Shown: piece by piece, positions 44,367 through 52,709 of the stretch
Position numbering within the stretch: the first letter of the stretch is position 1
How the letters are laid out: each line of letters opens with the position of its first letter
Assembly: GCA_002255955.1 (NCBI GenBank)
Contig: NKIM01000009.1
Span: 85,716 to 149,715, forward strand
Source: Burkholderiales bacterium PBB2
Lineage (GTDB): Bacteria; Pseudomonadota; Gammaproteobacteria; Burkholderiales; Burkholderiaceae_C
Length of the DNA: 64,000 nucleotides
Reading direction: 5' to 3'
Notes under the pieces: generated by a model
The model's input: the letters and a program-made list of their open reading frames with translations, nothing else
The model's database searches: none
Told to the model about the DNA's origin: nothing
Translations under genes and position numbers: made by a program

Positions 44367-44436
44367 GCCGCCGCACTGACGGCCCGCCGGGCCCGCTCTA
44401 CAGTCAGGCCCACCACCACCGCACTGGAGCCCGCTC

Positions 44437-45027
44437 ATGAGCCACATCGACAGCCAGGTCCTCGACCAAGCGTTCCGCCAAGCCCGCACCTTCAACACCT
44501 TCCGCCCGGAGCCGGTCAGCGATGCCCTGCTGCAGCAGGTGGTCGAGCTGGCTCAGTGGGGCCCCACGGCCATGAATGGCCAGCCGGTGCGCTATGTCTT
44601 CGTGCGCAGCCCCGAGGCCAAGCAGCGCCTGGCGCCGGCCCTGGCAGCAGGCAATCTGGCCAAGACCCTGGCCGCGCCCGTGACCGTGATCGTGGCGGCC
44701 GACAGCCAGTTCTTCGAACACCTGCCGACCCAGTTCCCGGCCGTGCCCGGTGCGCGTGACATGTTTGCCGGCAATGCCGCCATGGCCGCCGGCACCGCCA
44801 GCCGCGACTCGCACCTGCAAGGCGCCTACTTCATCATCGCCGCCCGCCTGCTGGGCCTGGACTGCGGCCCCATGGCCGGCTTTGACAATGCCAAGGTCAA
44901 CGCCGAGTTCTTCCCCGACGGCCGCTTCCAGTCGCAGTTCCTGATCAACCTGGGCTACGGCGACCCGGCCGGCAACTACCCGCGCGGCCCGCGCCTGGGC
45001 TTCGAGCAGGTCGCGCAAGTGCTCTGA
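44437..45027 (+). CDS. rutE: Malonic semialdehyde reductase/nitroreductase-family RutE
   Basis: 196 residues of the FMN nitroreductase family, RutE branch: ARTFNTFRPEPVSDALLQQV, AQWGPTAMNGQPVRYVFV, IIAARLLGLDCGPMAGFDN and FLINLGYGDPAGNYPRGPRL. RutE reduces malonic semialdehyde to 3-hydroxypropionate in uracil degradation. No other rut genes are nearby, so it acts alone or on other aldehydes or nitro compounds. GGAG precedes the start. Overlapping palindromes upstream suggest its own regulation. Confidence 0.92.
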   Translation: MSHIDSQVLDQAFRQARTFNTFRPEPVSDALLQQVVELAQWGPTAMNGQPVRYVFVRSPEAKQRLAPALAAGNLAKTLAAPVTVIVAADSQFFEHLPTQFPAVPGARDMFAGNAAMAAGTASRDSHLQGAYFIIAARLLGLDCGPMAGFDNAKVNAEFFPDGRFQSQFLINLGYGDPAGNYPRGPRLGFEQVAQVL

Positions 45028-45063
45028 ACGCCATCGGCGTGTGAAGCGGCGGATCAGGCCACC

Positions 45064-45594
45064 TCAGGCCGCCTGCCGCAGCAGGCGCCGCCATTGCAGG
45101 CGCCAGCGCTTCAGCCCGCGCCGCATCGCGCGGGCCTGGCGCCAGGCCCAGCTGTCGCGCAGCCAGGCCAGCAGCTCGGCCTTCCAGCGGCTCCAGCGGG
45201 CGTAGAGGCGGGCAAACCAGCCCAGCTGCATCAAGGCCGGCTGGGTCAGGCTGAACAACCGCGCCAGCACAGCCGTGCCCAGCAGCTTGGCCAGCAGGAT
45301 GACGATCAAACCCAGGCCGGCGCGGCCGGAGCCGATCAGCCACAAGGCCGCCAGCTTCACCGGCAGCAAAGCCAGGGCCGGCAGCAAGAGCACAGCCATG
45401 GCGGCGTAGGCCGGCAGCCGGGCGATGGCCGCCTCCAGCCGCCGCAGCGGCGGCCACTGCGCCAGGCGCGCGAGCTGCCGGGCCAGGGGCTCCCAGCCCC
45501 ATTCCTCGAACAGGATCAGCAGCGCCAGCAGCAGGCGGAACAGGCCGCGCAGCGGCCACCAGAGCAGGCGCAGGGCGCTCAAGCGGGCTTTCAT
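45064..45594 (-). CDS. Membrane protein of unknown function
   Basis: 176 residues. Helices are predicted at about 12-30, 63-85 and 92-115, separated by Trp/Arg-rich loops. The last 50 residues are very basic and amphipathic (WRQARAMRRGLKRWRLQWRR). No family recognised. It follows the UPF0149 gene at 45671 by 76 bp on the same strand, so may be the last gene of the tgt unit. Confidence 0.65.
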   Translation of the reverse strand: MKARLSALRLLWWPLRGLFRLLLALLILFEEWGWEPLARQLARLAQWPPLRRLEAAIARLPAYAAMAVLLLPALALLPVKLAALWLIGSGRAGLGLIVILLAKLLGTAVLARLFSLTQPALMQLGWFARLYARWSRWKAELLAWLRDSWAWRQARAMRRGLKRWRLQWRRLLRQAA

Positions 45595-45670
45595 GATCGG
45601 CCCATCATGGCCCAGACCGCCTGCAGCTCACTGTGCCGAAGGGCACACCCCGGCGGCGCCAGGCGAGGGC

Positions 45671-46399
45671 TCAGTGGGCGCCGTGGCAAGACGGATAAGG
45701 CCGGCCACTGCCGCAGGGGCAGAGCGCCGCGCCGCTGGCGGCCCGGTCGGCCATCTCGGCCATCTCGGCCATCGCTGCGGCCTCGGCTGCATCGCGCTGC
45801 GCCTGCCAGTAGCGCTGGATCTGCCGCGCCTGCTGGGCCAGCCCGGCGGCGGCCGCATCGTGCGCGGCCTCGCTGGGCGGTTGCTGCTCCAGGCGCTGCC
45901 AGCCGGCCTCGCTGCCGTAGAGCTGCAAGGTGCTGAACCAGTCCGGGTGGGCCTGCAGCAGCGGCTGCCAGGCCGGCGCCGCGAGCGCAATGCCGCAGAG
46001 GTAGCCGCGGCACCAGTCATCCAGGATCACCAAAGGCCGGCCGTCCTCGCCCTCGGTGCAGCCGAACAGCGGCTGGTAGGCCGGGCGATCGGGCTCGCGC
46101 AGCGCCGCGGCCGTGGCTTGCCATTGCTTGAGCAGCAGGGCCTGCAGTCGGGCGTGCAGATGCGGGTCGGCAAAAGTGGGCTGCTGCACGCCCTGCTCGG
46201 CATCCAGGACCCAGGCCATGGCCTGCTCGGGGGTGATCGGCACGGGGCCGCTGACCAGGGCGCAGATGAAGCCATCGATCATGGGCGCCTGCATGGGTTG
46301 GTCGAGGCCGGCGTCCTCGGCAAACAAGGCCTCTTCAAGCAGGGCGATGTCGTCCAGCGACCAGCCCAGCTCGACATTGAGCGCCTTGCTGACGAACAC
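45671..46399 (-). CDS. UPF0149 (YecA-like) protein with SEC-C motif, GTG start
   Basis: 242 residues. The UPF0149 domain (DIALLEEALFAEDAG, APMIDGFICALVSGPVPITP, DDWCRGYLCGIALA) is followed by an Ala/Met-rich helix and a SEC-C motif CPCGSGRPYPSCHG. The only start giving a full domain is GTG at 46399, four bases after the tgt stop, with AGG just before it; translation is probably coupled to tgt. Third UPF0149 paralogue in the window and the most divergent. Confidence 0.88.
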   Translation of the reverse strand: MFVSKALNVELGWSLDDIALLEEALFAEDAGLDQPMQAPMIDGFICALVSGPVPITPEQAMAWVLDAEQGVQQPTFADPHLHARLQALLLKQWQATAAALREPDRPAYQPLFGCTEGEDGRPLVILDDWCRGYLCGIALAAPAWQPLLQAHPDWFSTLQLYGSEAGWQRLEQQPPSEAAHDAAAAGLAQQARQIQRYWQAQRDAAEAAAMAEMAEMADRAASGAALCPCGSGRPYPSCHGAH

Positions 46400-46403
46400 C
46401 TAA

Positions 46404-47588
<1,185 letters not shown>

Positions 47589-48011
47589 TCAGACACCGCT
47601 GTCCCAGGGCCGCAGGGCCTGCTGGGTCGAGCCCCAGGCCAGCCAGACTGCCAGCGCCAGCGGCGGCAGCCAGCGCTCCAGGCCTTTCAGACTCAGCGCC
47701 TCGGGCGAGCCCCAGGCGCGCAGGCCCTCGGGCAGCAGCCAGAGCAAGGCCGCCGCGGCCAGGCCCAGGGCCAGAGGCATCAGCCAGGCCAGCAGGCGGG
47801 CCGCGACTGACGGCCTGGGCACGGCGCTCGCCACAGCACGCGGCGCCGGCAAGGCGGCCAGCACGGCCGCGCTGAAACCGGCGTTGTCGCCCAGCGCTGC
47901 GGCCTCCTGCGCCAGATCGGCCGCGGCTTCGCGCAGCAGGCCGTCCAGCCAGGCCTCGTCGGCGGCGTCCAGCCGCTCGCGGGTGTGCATCGATGGCGGG
48001 GTTGGGTTCAT
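47589..48011 (-). CDS. Probable anti-sigma factor (single-gene partner of the sigma gene)
   Basis: 140 residues. The N-terminal 70 residues are soluble and helical (RLDAADEAWLDGLLREAAAD); two helices follow (about residues 72-92 and 110-128, LLAWLMPLALGLAAAALLW, WLPPLALAVWLAWG). Size, topology and the ATGA overlap with the sigma-factor gene (48008-48011) suggest a membrane anti-sigma factor. No ZAS zinc motif is visible, so the assignment is by context. Confidence 0.6.
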   Translation of the reverse strand: MNPTPPSMHTRERLDAADEAWLDGLLREAAADLAQEAAALGDNAGFSAAVLAALPAPRAVASAVPRPSVAARLLAWLMPLALGLAAAALLWLLPEGLRAWGSPEALSLKGLERWLPPLALAVWLAWGSTQQALRPWDSGV

Positions 48012-48655
48012 GGCAACACCTCTTCTTCAGTCGCCTGCGGCGCCCAGGCCTGCAGAAATTCCTTGAGCTTGATCTTGCCACGCAGCACATGGGTCTTGAG
48101 CGTGCCCAACGGCCAGCCCAACAGGGCCGCCGCCTCGCTGTGTGAGAGTTCGGCCAGATAGCAATGCACGATGGCCTCCTGCTCCGGCGCGCTCAGCCGC
48201 GCCAGCGCCCGGCCCAGGTCCAGGCGCAAGGCCACCTGCTGGGGCAGCTCGGCCTGTGCATCAGCCGCGGTCTCGCCCTGCCAAGCCCCATCGTCCTCGG
48301 CCAGGCTCTCGCTGCGCTGCGCCAGCTCGCTCGCGCCCAGGCGCTGCTGCTGCAAAAAGCAGTTGCAGGCGATGCGGTAGAGCCAGCTGCGAAAGCGCGC
48401 CTCGCCGCGAAACGCGGGCAGCGCCCGGTAGGCCTGCAGAAATGCCTCCTGCGCCAGCTCATCGGCGCGCGCCGCATCGCCCCGGGTCAGGCGGCGCAGC
48501 AGGGCGCGCACCATGCCCTGGTGGCGCCGCAGCAGGCAGGCAAAGGCGGCACGGTCGTCGTGCTGCTGCACCTGGCGCACCCAGAGGCGGTCCTGGGCGT
48601 CATGTGCATCCTCGGGGTGGAGGGTGTCCTCGTCCATGCGCGCCAGATCGCCCAC
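48008..48655 (-). CDS. ECF-type RNA polymerase sigma factor
   Basis: 215 residues. Sigma region 2 is clear (AFACLLRRHQGMVRALLRRLT, ADELAQEAFLQAYRALPAFRGEARFRSWLYRIACNCFLQ) and region 4 too (LSAPEQEAIVHCYLAELSHSEAAALLGWPLGTLKTHVLRGKIKLK). GTG at 48655 directly abuts the upstream stop; ATG at 48637 is an equally possible start, and neither has a strong ribosome site. Coupled to the putative anti-sigma gene downstream. Confidence 0.93.
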   Translation of the reverse strand: MGDLARMDEDTLHPEDAHDAQDRLWVRQVQQHDDRAAFACLLRRHQGMVRALLRRLTRGDAARADELAQEAFLQAYRALPAFRGEARFRSWLYRIACNCFLQQQRLGASELAQRSESLAEDDGAWQGETAADAQAELPQQVALRLDLGRALARLSAPEQEAIVHCYLAELSHSEAAALLGWPLGTLKTHVLRGKIKLKEFLQAWAPQATEEEVLP

Positions 48656-49069
48656 TCAAACAGGAGGATTGCGACGGCTGCGCTGATCGAACCACCACAC
48701 CGCCATCAAGGCCAGGCCGATGAAACCCGGCAAGCAACCAATGGCCCAGAGCCAACTGCCCGGGTTCATCAGATAGAACATCAGCGTCAGGCCCAGGCCG
48801 GCCGCGAAGTTGACCGCGCCGACCTGCAGGCTGGTGGTCATGGAACGCCGGTGGACCTCGGCGCGGTCCACCGGTTCACCGGTCAGCTGGGCCATCAGCT
48901 CCGGCGGCAGGGGCTGGCCCTTGTCGGCCAGCTGGCGCAGGGTCTCGTGCAGCAGCTGCTCGCGCCGCATCTTGGCCTGGATGCCCATGACGATGGCCAC
49001 GATGGGAATCATCAGCGCCACGATGGGCACCAGAAAAGGGACGATGTGACGCAGGTCGATGAAATCCAT
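48656..49069 (-). CDS. DUF6249-like membrane protein upstream of the sigma gene
   Basis: 137 residues from the ATG at 49069, preceded by GGAG. One helix near the N-terminus (FLVPIVALMIPIVAIVMGI), a soluble middle (REQLLHETLRQLADKGQPLPPELM), then two helices (AAGLGLTLMFYLM, LPGFIGLALMAVWWF). It resembles the DUF6249 group found next to ECF sigma genes. Its stop directly abuts the sigma-factor GTG. It could be part of the signal-sensing chain; function unknown. Confidence 0.75.
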   Translation of the reverse strand: MDFIDLRHIVPFLVPIVALMIPIVAIVMGIQAKMRREQLLHETLRQLADKGQPLPPELMAQLTGEPVDRAEVHRRSMTTSLQVGAVNFAAGLGLTLMFYLMNPGSWLWAIGCLPGFIGLALMAVWWFDQRSRRNPPV

Positions 49070-49254
49070 GAGCGCGGCTCCTGAAACAGGGTGAGTGGAG
49101 TGGCAGGCCGATCCAGTCACAGCGCAACTGATCGGGACGCAAGCTTGGATGCGTGGGCGCTGCCGTTTGGATTCACCCAGCTGCAAAAAATTTGGGAAGC
49201 AGGTGCACGCGCCCGCCGCCAGGCCCCGCCAACCCTGCCGCGAGAATAGCGCCC

Positions 49255-49875
49255 ATGTCTTCATCGCCTTCGAGCTTCTCCATCGCCCAGGCCGTCCACA
49301 GCGAGCTGATCATCAAGAAGAGCCGCTTCATCGGCTGCGTCGAGCCCTGCAGCGGGCGCGAGGCGGCGCTGGCGCGGGTGCAAGAGCTTCGGGAACAGCA
49401 CCCCACGGCCGTGCACGTGTGCTGGGCCCTGCTGGCCGGCGGCCAATCGGCGGCGGTGGACGATGGTGAGCCCAGCGGCACGGCCGGGCGGCCCATGCTG
49501 GAGGTGATGCGCCACCAGGATCTGGAAGGCGTGCTGGCCACCGTGGTGCGCTACTGGGGCGGCACCAAGCTCGGCGCCGGCGGCCTGGTGCGCGCCTACA
49601 CCGACAGCGTGGCCCAGGCCCTGCTGCAGGCCGAGAAAGTGCCGCGCGTCGCGCTGCACACCCTGCGCTGCACCGTGCCCTATGCGTTTGAGGGCCTGCT
49701 GCGCCGCGAGATCGAAGGCGCCGGCGCCGAGCTGCTGGGCGTGCAGCACGGCAGCCAGGTCGAGTTCCGCTTTGCTTTGCCTGTGCCTGCCGTGGCGCCG
49801 CTGCTGGCGCGGCTGCAGGAGTCGGGCCAGGGGCGCATCGGCTGGCTCAAGGATGAGGGGGCGGACGAGGTCTAA
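49255..49875 (+). CDS. yigZ: IMPACT/YigZ-family protein
   Basis: 206 residues. The N-terminal UPF0029 domain has KKSRFIGCVEPCSGREAALA, DDGEPSGTAGRPMLEVM and the signature VVRYWGGTKLGAGGLVRAY; the C-terminal half is the small DUF1949-type ferredoxin-like domain. Relatives of eukaryotic IMPACT; in bacteria a translation or proline-peptidase link has been proposed but not settled. The start at 49255 fits the family N-terminus. Confidence 0.94.
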   Translation: MSSSPSSFSIAQAVHSELIIKKSRFIGCVEPCSGREAALARVQELREQHPTAVHVCWALLAGGQSAAVDDGEPSGTAGRPMLEVMRHQDLEGVLATVVRYWGGTKLGAGGLVRAYTDSVAQALLQAEKVPRVALHTLRCTVPYAFEGLLRREIEGAGAELLGVQHGSQVEFRFALPVPAVAPLLARLQESGQGRIGWLKDEGADEV

Positions 49876-49895
49876 ATCTCGTCACGCTGAACTCG

Positions 49896-50654
49896 TCAGA
49901 ACAGGCTTCCCTGCGGCGGGCCCTTGCGCAATCGGGCGAGCAACGCATCTGTGTGTTCCGCTGGCCCCTGATCGAACACCTCCGGCGCCGGCAGGCGCTC
50001 CGCCGCCAGCAAGGCCTGCGCCTCGCTGACCGAGCCGCGCAACCAGGCCTGCCAGTCCTCGGGCCGTATCGTCATCACGGCGCGCTTGTCCTGCGCGTCC
50101 GGCGGCAGGGCCGGGTCGGGCTTGTGCAGGCGATTGAGCAGCGGGTGTGCGTCGCAATTGAGCGTCAGCATCGAATAGTTGGGAATCAACTCGCCCGTCT
50201 CGGGGTGCTGCCACTCGGACCAGATGCCGGCCAGCGCCCAGGGCAGGCCATCGGCGCGGCGCAGCGGCCACCAGATGTTGCGGCCAGTCTCCCAGTTGGG
50301 CTCCTGATAGCTCTGCGCCGGGATCAGGCAGCGTCGGCCGCTGAGCCAGGCATCGCGATACGTGGGCCGCTCGGCCACCGATTCGATCCGCGCGTTGTTC
50401 GTCAGAATCGCCCGCCCCGCCGGCCGCGGCTGTTTGGAGCGCGGCGGCACCATGCCCCATTGGCCGATCACGGCCTCGCGGCCCGGTTCATCGCCTTCAG
50501 CGGCGGTACTGCCCGCCCGGATGAACAGGCCTCGCCCGAACGGGCCCACGGGCGCCTGCGGGTAGGCTTCTTCGCCCGCCCCGCCGGCTTTCACCACCAC
50601 CCGGAAATGCCGCTCGACCTCTTCCTTGGGGCTGACGTTGTAGAGATTGCACAT
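49896..50654 (-). CDS. yedK: SOS response-associated peptidase (YedK/HMCES)
   Basis: 252 residues. Catalytic Cys2 follows the initiator Met (MCNLYNVSP), as required for the thiazolidine crosslink with abasic sites in single-stranded DNA. NARIESVAERPTYRDAWLSGRRCLIPAQSYQE supplies Asn and Glu active-site residues, and LTLNCDAHPLLNRLHK the His region. It shields abasic sites during replication. The ATG at 50654 is the only start that puts Cys at position 2. Confidence 0.94.
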   Translation of the reverse strand: MCNLYNVSPKEEVERHFRVVVKAGGAGEEAYPQAPVGPFGRGLFIRAGSTAAEGDEPGREAVIGQWGMVPPRSKQPRPAGRAILTNNARIESVAERPTYRDAWLSGRRCLIPAQSYQEPNWETGRNIWWPLRRADGLPWALAGIWSEWQHPETGELIPNYSMLTLNCDAHPLLNRLHKPDPALPPDAQDKRAVMTIRPEDWQAWLRGSVSEAQALLAAERLPAPEVFDQGPAEHTDALLARLRKGPPQGSLF

Positions 50655-50713
50655 GGTGGGGCGACTGTAGCGAGGAGACATCGCCGACGTGGGAACACCA
50701 GGCCAAACGGCAT

Positions 50714-50746
50714 GGGACTTCAAATTTAAGGCCTGACCCTCGCGGC
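50714..50746 (+). repeat. Border repeat copy A
   Basis: A 33-bp unit beginning GGGACTTCAAATTTAAGG and ending TGACCCTCGCGGC. It is the first of a family also found at 51254, 51380 (partial) and, inverted, at 53859. Confidence 0.85.
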
Positions 50747-51017
50747 TCCTGGGTCAAGGGCCACCCGGTGCGCTCCTTGATGCCCGTCGCCACACTTTGC
50801 AGTGCCGCAATCAGGTCTTCAGAACGCCGCGCCACGAACAGCGGCTGCAGGCAGATGTCGGTACGAAAAGGCGCGCTCAGCAGCAGCTGCATGGATCATT
50901 CCTGGTGGATGCCGCCCGAGCGCGCAATGCATGCATGCCTCGCCCCGGACAGAGGGTCGGGGCGATGGTATCCCAGGCTTCGGGCACTGCTGGGAGTGCG
51001 CTGGATGCTGGAAGGAT

Positions 51018-51037
51018 TGAGTGAGTGAGTGAGTGAG
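51018..51037. repeat. TGAG tetranucleotide tract (five units)
   Basis: Five perfect tandem copies of TGAG in non-coding sequence; a simple repeat likely to vary in length. Confidence 0.9.
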
Positions 51038-51253
51038 CGGCTTGAGGCTCAGCTCAGAAGGCACTCAAGCGTTGCGCCGCGCAAGGGTTGGTGCCGCAAT
51101 GTCGGCCCCGCGCCGTTCGTTCATACAGAACATCCGGGCAGCGTTCCTCATTGCCCGCAAGCCCGAGGGTCCCGCCTTTAGTTCCATGTCCTCGTACCGT
51201 AGAGCTCCTGTAATACAGGAGGCCGAGCACGTTTGCATCCGGCAGAGCTTCTT

Positions 51254-51286
51254 GGGACTTCAAATTTAAGGTCTGACCCTCGCGGC
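51254..51286 (+). repeat. Border repeat copy B
   Basis: Identical to copy A at 32 of 33 positions (GGTCTG instead of GGCCTG), same orientation, 540 bp further on. Further GACCCTCGC units follow at 51291 and 51360. Confidence 0.85.
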
Positions 51287-51379
51287 CCTCGACCCTCGCG
51301 GCTTCTCTCTTGCGGTGCAGGGGCGTGTGTTTGCTACTTGACGGGGGCGGCAAATGGGTGACCCTCGCAGCCCGACTGC

Positions 51380-51400
51380 TTAAGGTCTGACCCTCGCAGC
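51380..51400 (+). repeat. Border repeat copy C, partial
   Basis: TTAAGGTCTGACCCTCGC followed by AGC, the right two thirds of the border repeat, in the same orientation as copies A and B and 33 bp before the stop of the hydrolase gene. Confidence 0.75.
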
Positions 51401-51432
51401 CCTGCTCGCGGCTCAGGACCCTCCCTGGCCCG

Positions 51433-52341
51433 TTAGAAGCCGATCCAGGCCAGCAGGAACATGGTCGCCCTATAGGCGAGTAGCCCGGCCAGGCCCAGCG
51501 CTGTCAACAGAAGTACCTTGACCATTGGAATGCCGCCGAGAACCGAAAGCAGCCAGGAAGGCGTGGGGCGCTTGGAATCCCAAGGCGATGTAACAACCTG
51601 CCCCGACAAGATGAACGGCTTCCAAAACACCTTGAAATGATCGTCGGTAAAGAAGTCGCTATGACGATAGTCGAAGAAGCGATCCCAGACACGGCTGGTC
51701 TTGAATCCGAAGGTTCCGCTACCGCCATAGCCAAGCGAAGCCACCCGAGCGAAGACGGGCCAAACGTCGCGGGTGCCTACTTCATTGACGCAGGTCTGGT
51801 TCGTGAACTCATGCGGAAGTGAGTCCCAGCGATATGCAGTCGGGATGATGGAGCCGCACAGCAGCAAGCGTTTGATTCTGATGTCCGGCTGTTCCCTGAG
51901 AATCCTCGAGACGATATAGGTCCCAAAGCTATGAGCCATGACAACTAAATCACTGTCCTTGTGTAGTCGCTGGAGGTCCCTTAGTTCGCGTTCAACTCTT
52001 TCGATGGCCCCCTGGCGACAAGGGCCAAGAAATCGAATGACATCCTGGTAGCCATACCCAATAGGCGCAACCACCACCTTGCCTTCAACAGCTAGCGCTT
52101 CACGCGCCTTCTCTTGCCAGCCTGCCGCAGTTCGGATGCCGTGAATAAGCGCAACGACAATGAGCCGTTCAGCAGTGAGTATTAATTGGCCTGCGGCGAA
52201 CAAGTGGAAGCCCGCCTCGAGCAACTCATGCTGTTCTGGCGGATGCGCTTCCTTGAAGCCGCGATACACCGCTAACGCCTCCTTGGGCGGCGTGGCGTCG
52301 AGCAAGACCTTGAGCTTACGAAGCAAATCTTCTGGCGGCAT
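51433..52341 (-). CDS. Alpha/beta-hydrolase with C-terminal membrane anchor
   Basis: 302 residues. Oxyanion motif IHGIRT (67-68 HG), nucleophile elbow VMAHSFGTY with Ser138, a likely Asp192 in GTRDVWPVF and His227 in YRHSDFF make a complete serine-hydrolase triad. Residues about 265-300 (LLSVLGGIPMVKVLLLTALG and onwards) are one or two membrane helices at the very C-terminus, so the catalytic domain is probably tethered to the inner membrane from the cytoplasm. Substrate unknown; lipid or ester bonds are plausible. Last gene of a three-gene operon; its ATG overlaps the preceding stop (TGATG). Base composition is AT-richer than in neighbouring housekeeping genes. Confidence 0.85.
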   Translation of the reverse strand: MPPEDLLRKLKVLLDATPPKEALAVYRGFKEAHPPEQHELLEAGFHLFAAGQLILTAERLIVVALIHGIRTAAGWQEKAREALAVEGKVVVAPIGYGYQDVIRFLGPCRQGAIERVERELRDLQRLHKDSDLVVMAHSFGTYIVSRILREQPDIRIKRLLLCGSIIPTAYRWDSLPHEFTNQTCVNEVGTRDVWPVFARVASLGYGGSGTFGFKTSRVWDRFFDYRHSDFFTDDHFKVFWKPFILSGQVVTSPWDSKRPTPSWLLSVLGGIPMVKVLLLTALGLAGLLAYRATMFLLAWIGF

Positions 52342-52709
52342 CAGGACTCGGCGACGTAGACGGTTCGGAGGTCACGCGGCGTGACGTCCATCAGCACATC
52401 GCGATGGTAGTCATGCAGGCTGTCAGGCACGGCGGCGGCAGAGGCGAACTCGGCGATCCCTCCGCCGGCGGGAGACTCGACGACAACTACGCGGCGCAAA
52501 ATATGCGCGGAGGTCAGGAGTGAGATGAGGACAGCCAGCTCGCTACTGGTACTGACCTTGCTGATTTGCTGAATCAGCATGGGGTCCAGGCGTAGCTTGT
52601 GCAGCCGCTTCTGTTCAGCGGCGCTATCGAGATATTTAGCCACTAAGTCCAACGCTTGGGCACTGGACGGCGCGCGATTAATTATGGTGGAGAACTTGGC
52701 GGAGAACAT
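52341..52709 (-). CDS. Small unknown protein, middle gene of the accessory operon
   Basis: 122 residues, preceded by a strong GAGGAGG ribosome site inside the upstream gene. Mostly helical N-terminal half (AQALDLVAKYLDSAAEQKRLHKLRL, MLIQQISKVSTSSELAVLISLLTS), then a strand-rich end (ILRRVVVVESPAGGGIAEFAS, TPRDLRTVYVAES). No signal peptide or membrane helix. Overlaps the upstream gene by 32 bp and the hydrolase gene by one base, which implies a fixed stoichiometric unit. No family recognised. Confidence 0.75.
   Translation of the reverse strand: MFSAKFSTIINRAPSSAQALDLVAKYLDSAAEQKRLHKLRLDPMLIQQISKVSTSSELAVLISLLTSAHILRRVVVVESPAGGGIAEFASAAAVPDSLHDYHRDVLMDVTPRDLRTVYVAES

Larger units (their letters stand above)
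50655..51432. other. Gene-free repeat-rich region at the left border of the accessory segment
   Basis: About 780 bp with no convincing gene; the open frames here lack ribosome sites or family matches. It contains the direct repeat copies at 50714, 51254 and 51380, five scattered GACCCTCGC(G/A)GC units, and a TGAG tetranucleotide run. Most likely a decayed mobile element. Confidence 0.55.

Noticed and set aside
50747..50892. Minus-strand frame starting at 50892
   Set aside because: It has a passable start but runs through the border repeat into the antiframe of yedK and matches nothing; probably non-coding or a remnant.
51018..51400. CRISPR-like repeats
   Set aside because: The repeats are irregularly spaced, of mixed length and without uniform spacers; no cas genes are near.
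50655..51432. A degraded REP-associated transposase gene
   Set aside because: The repeat core resembles sequences linked with such transposases, but none of the frames shows the catalytic HUH or Tyr motifs.
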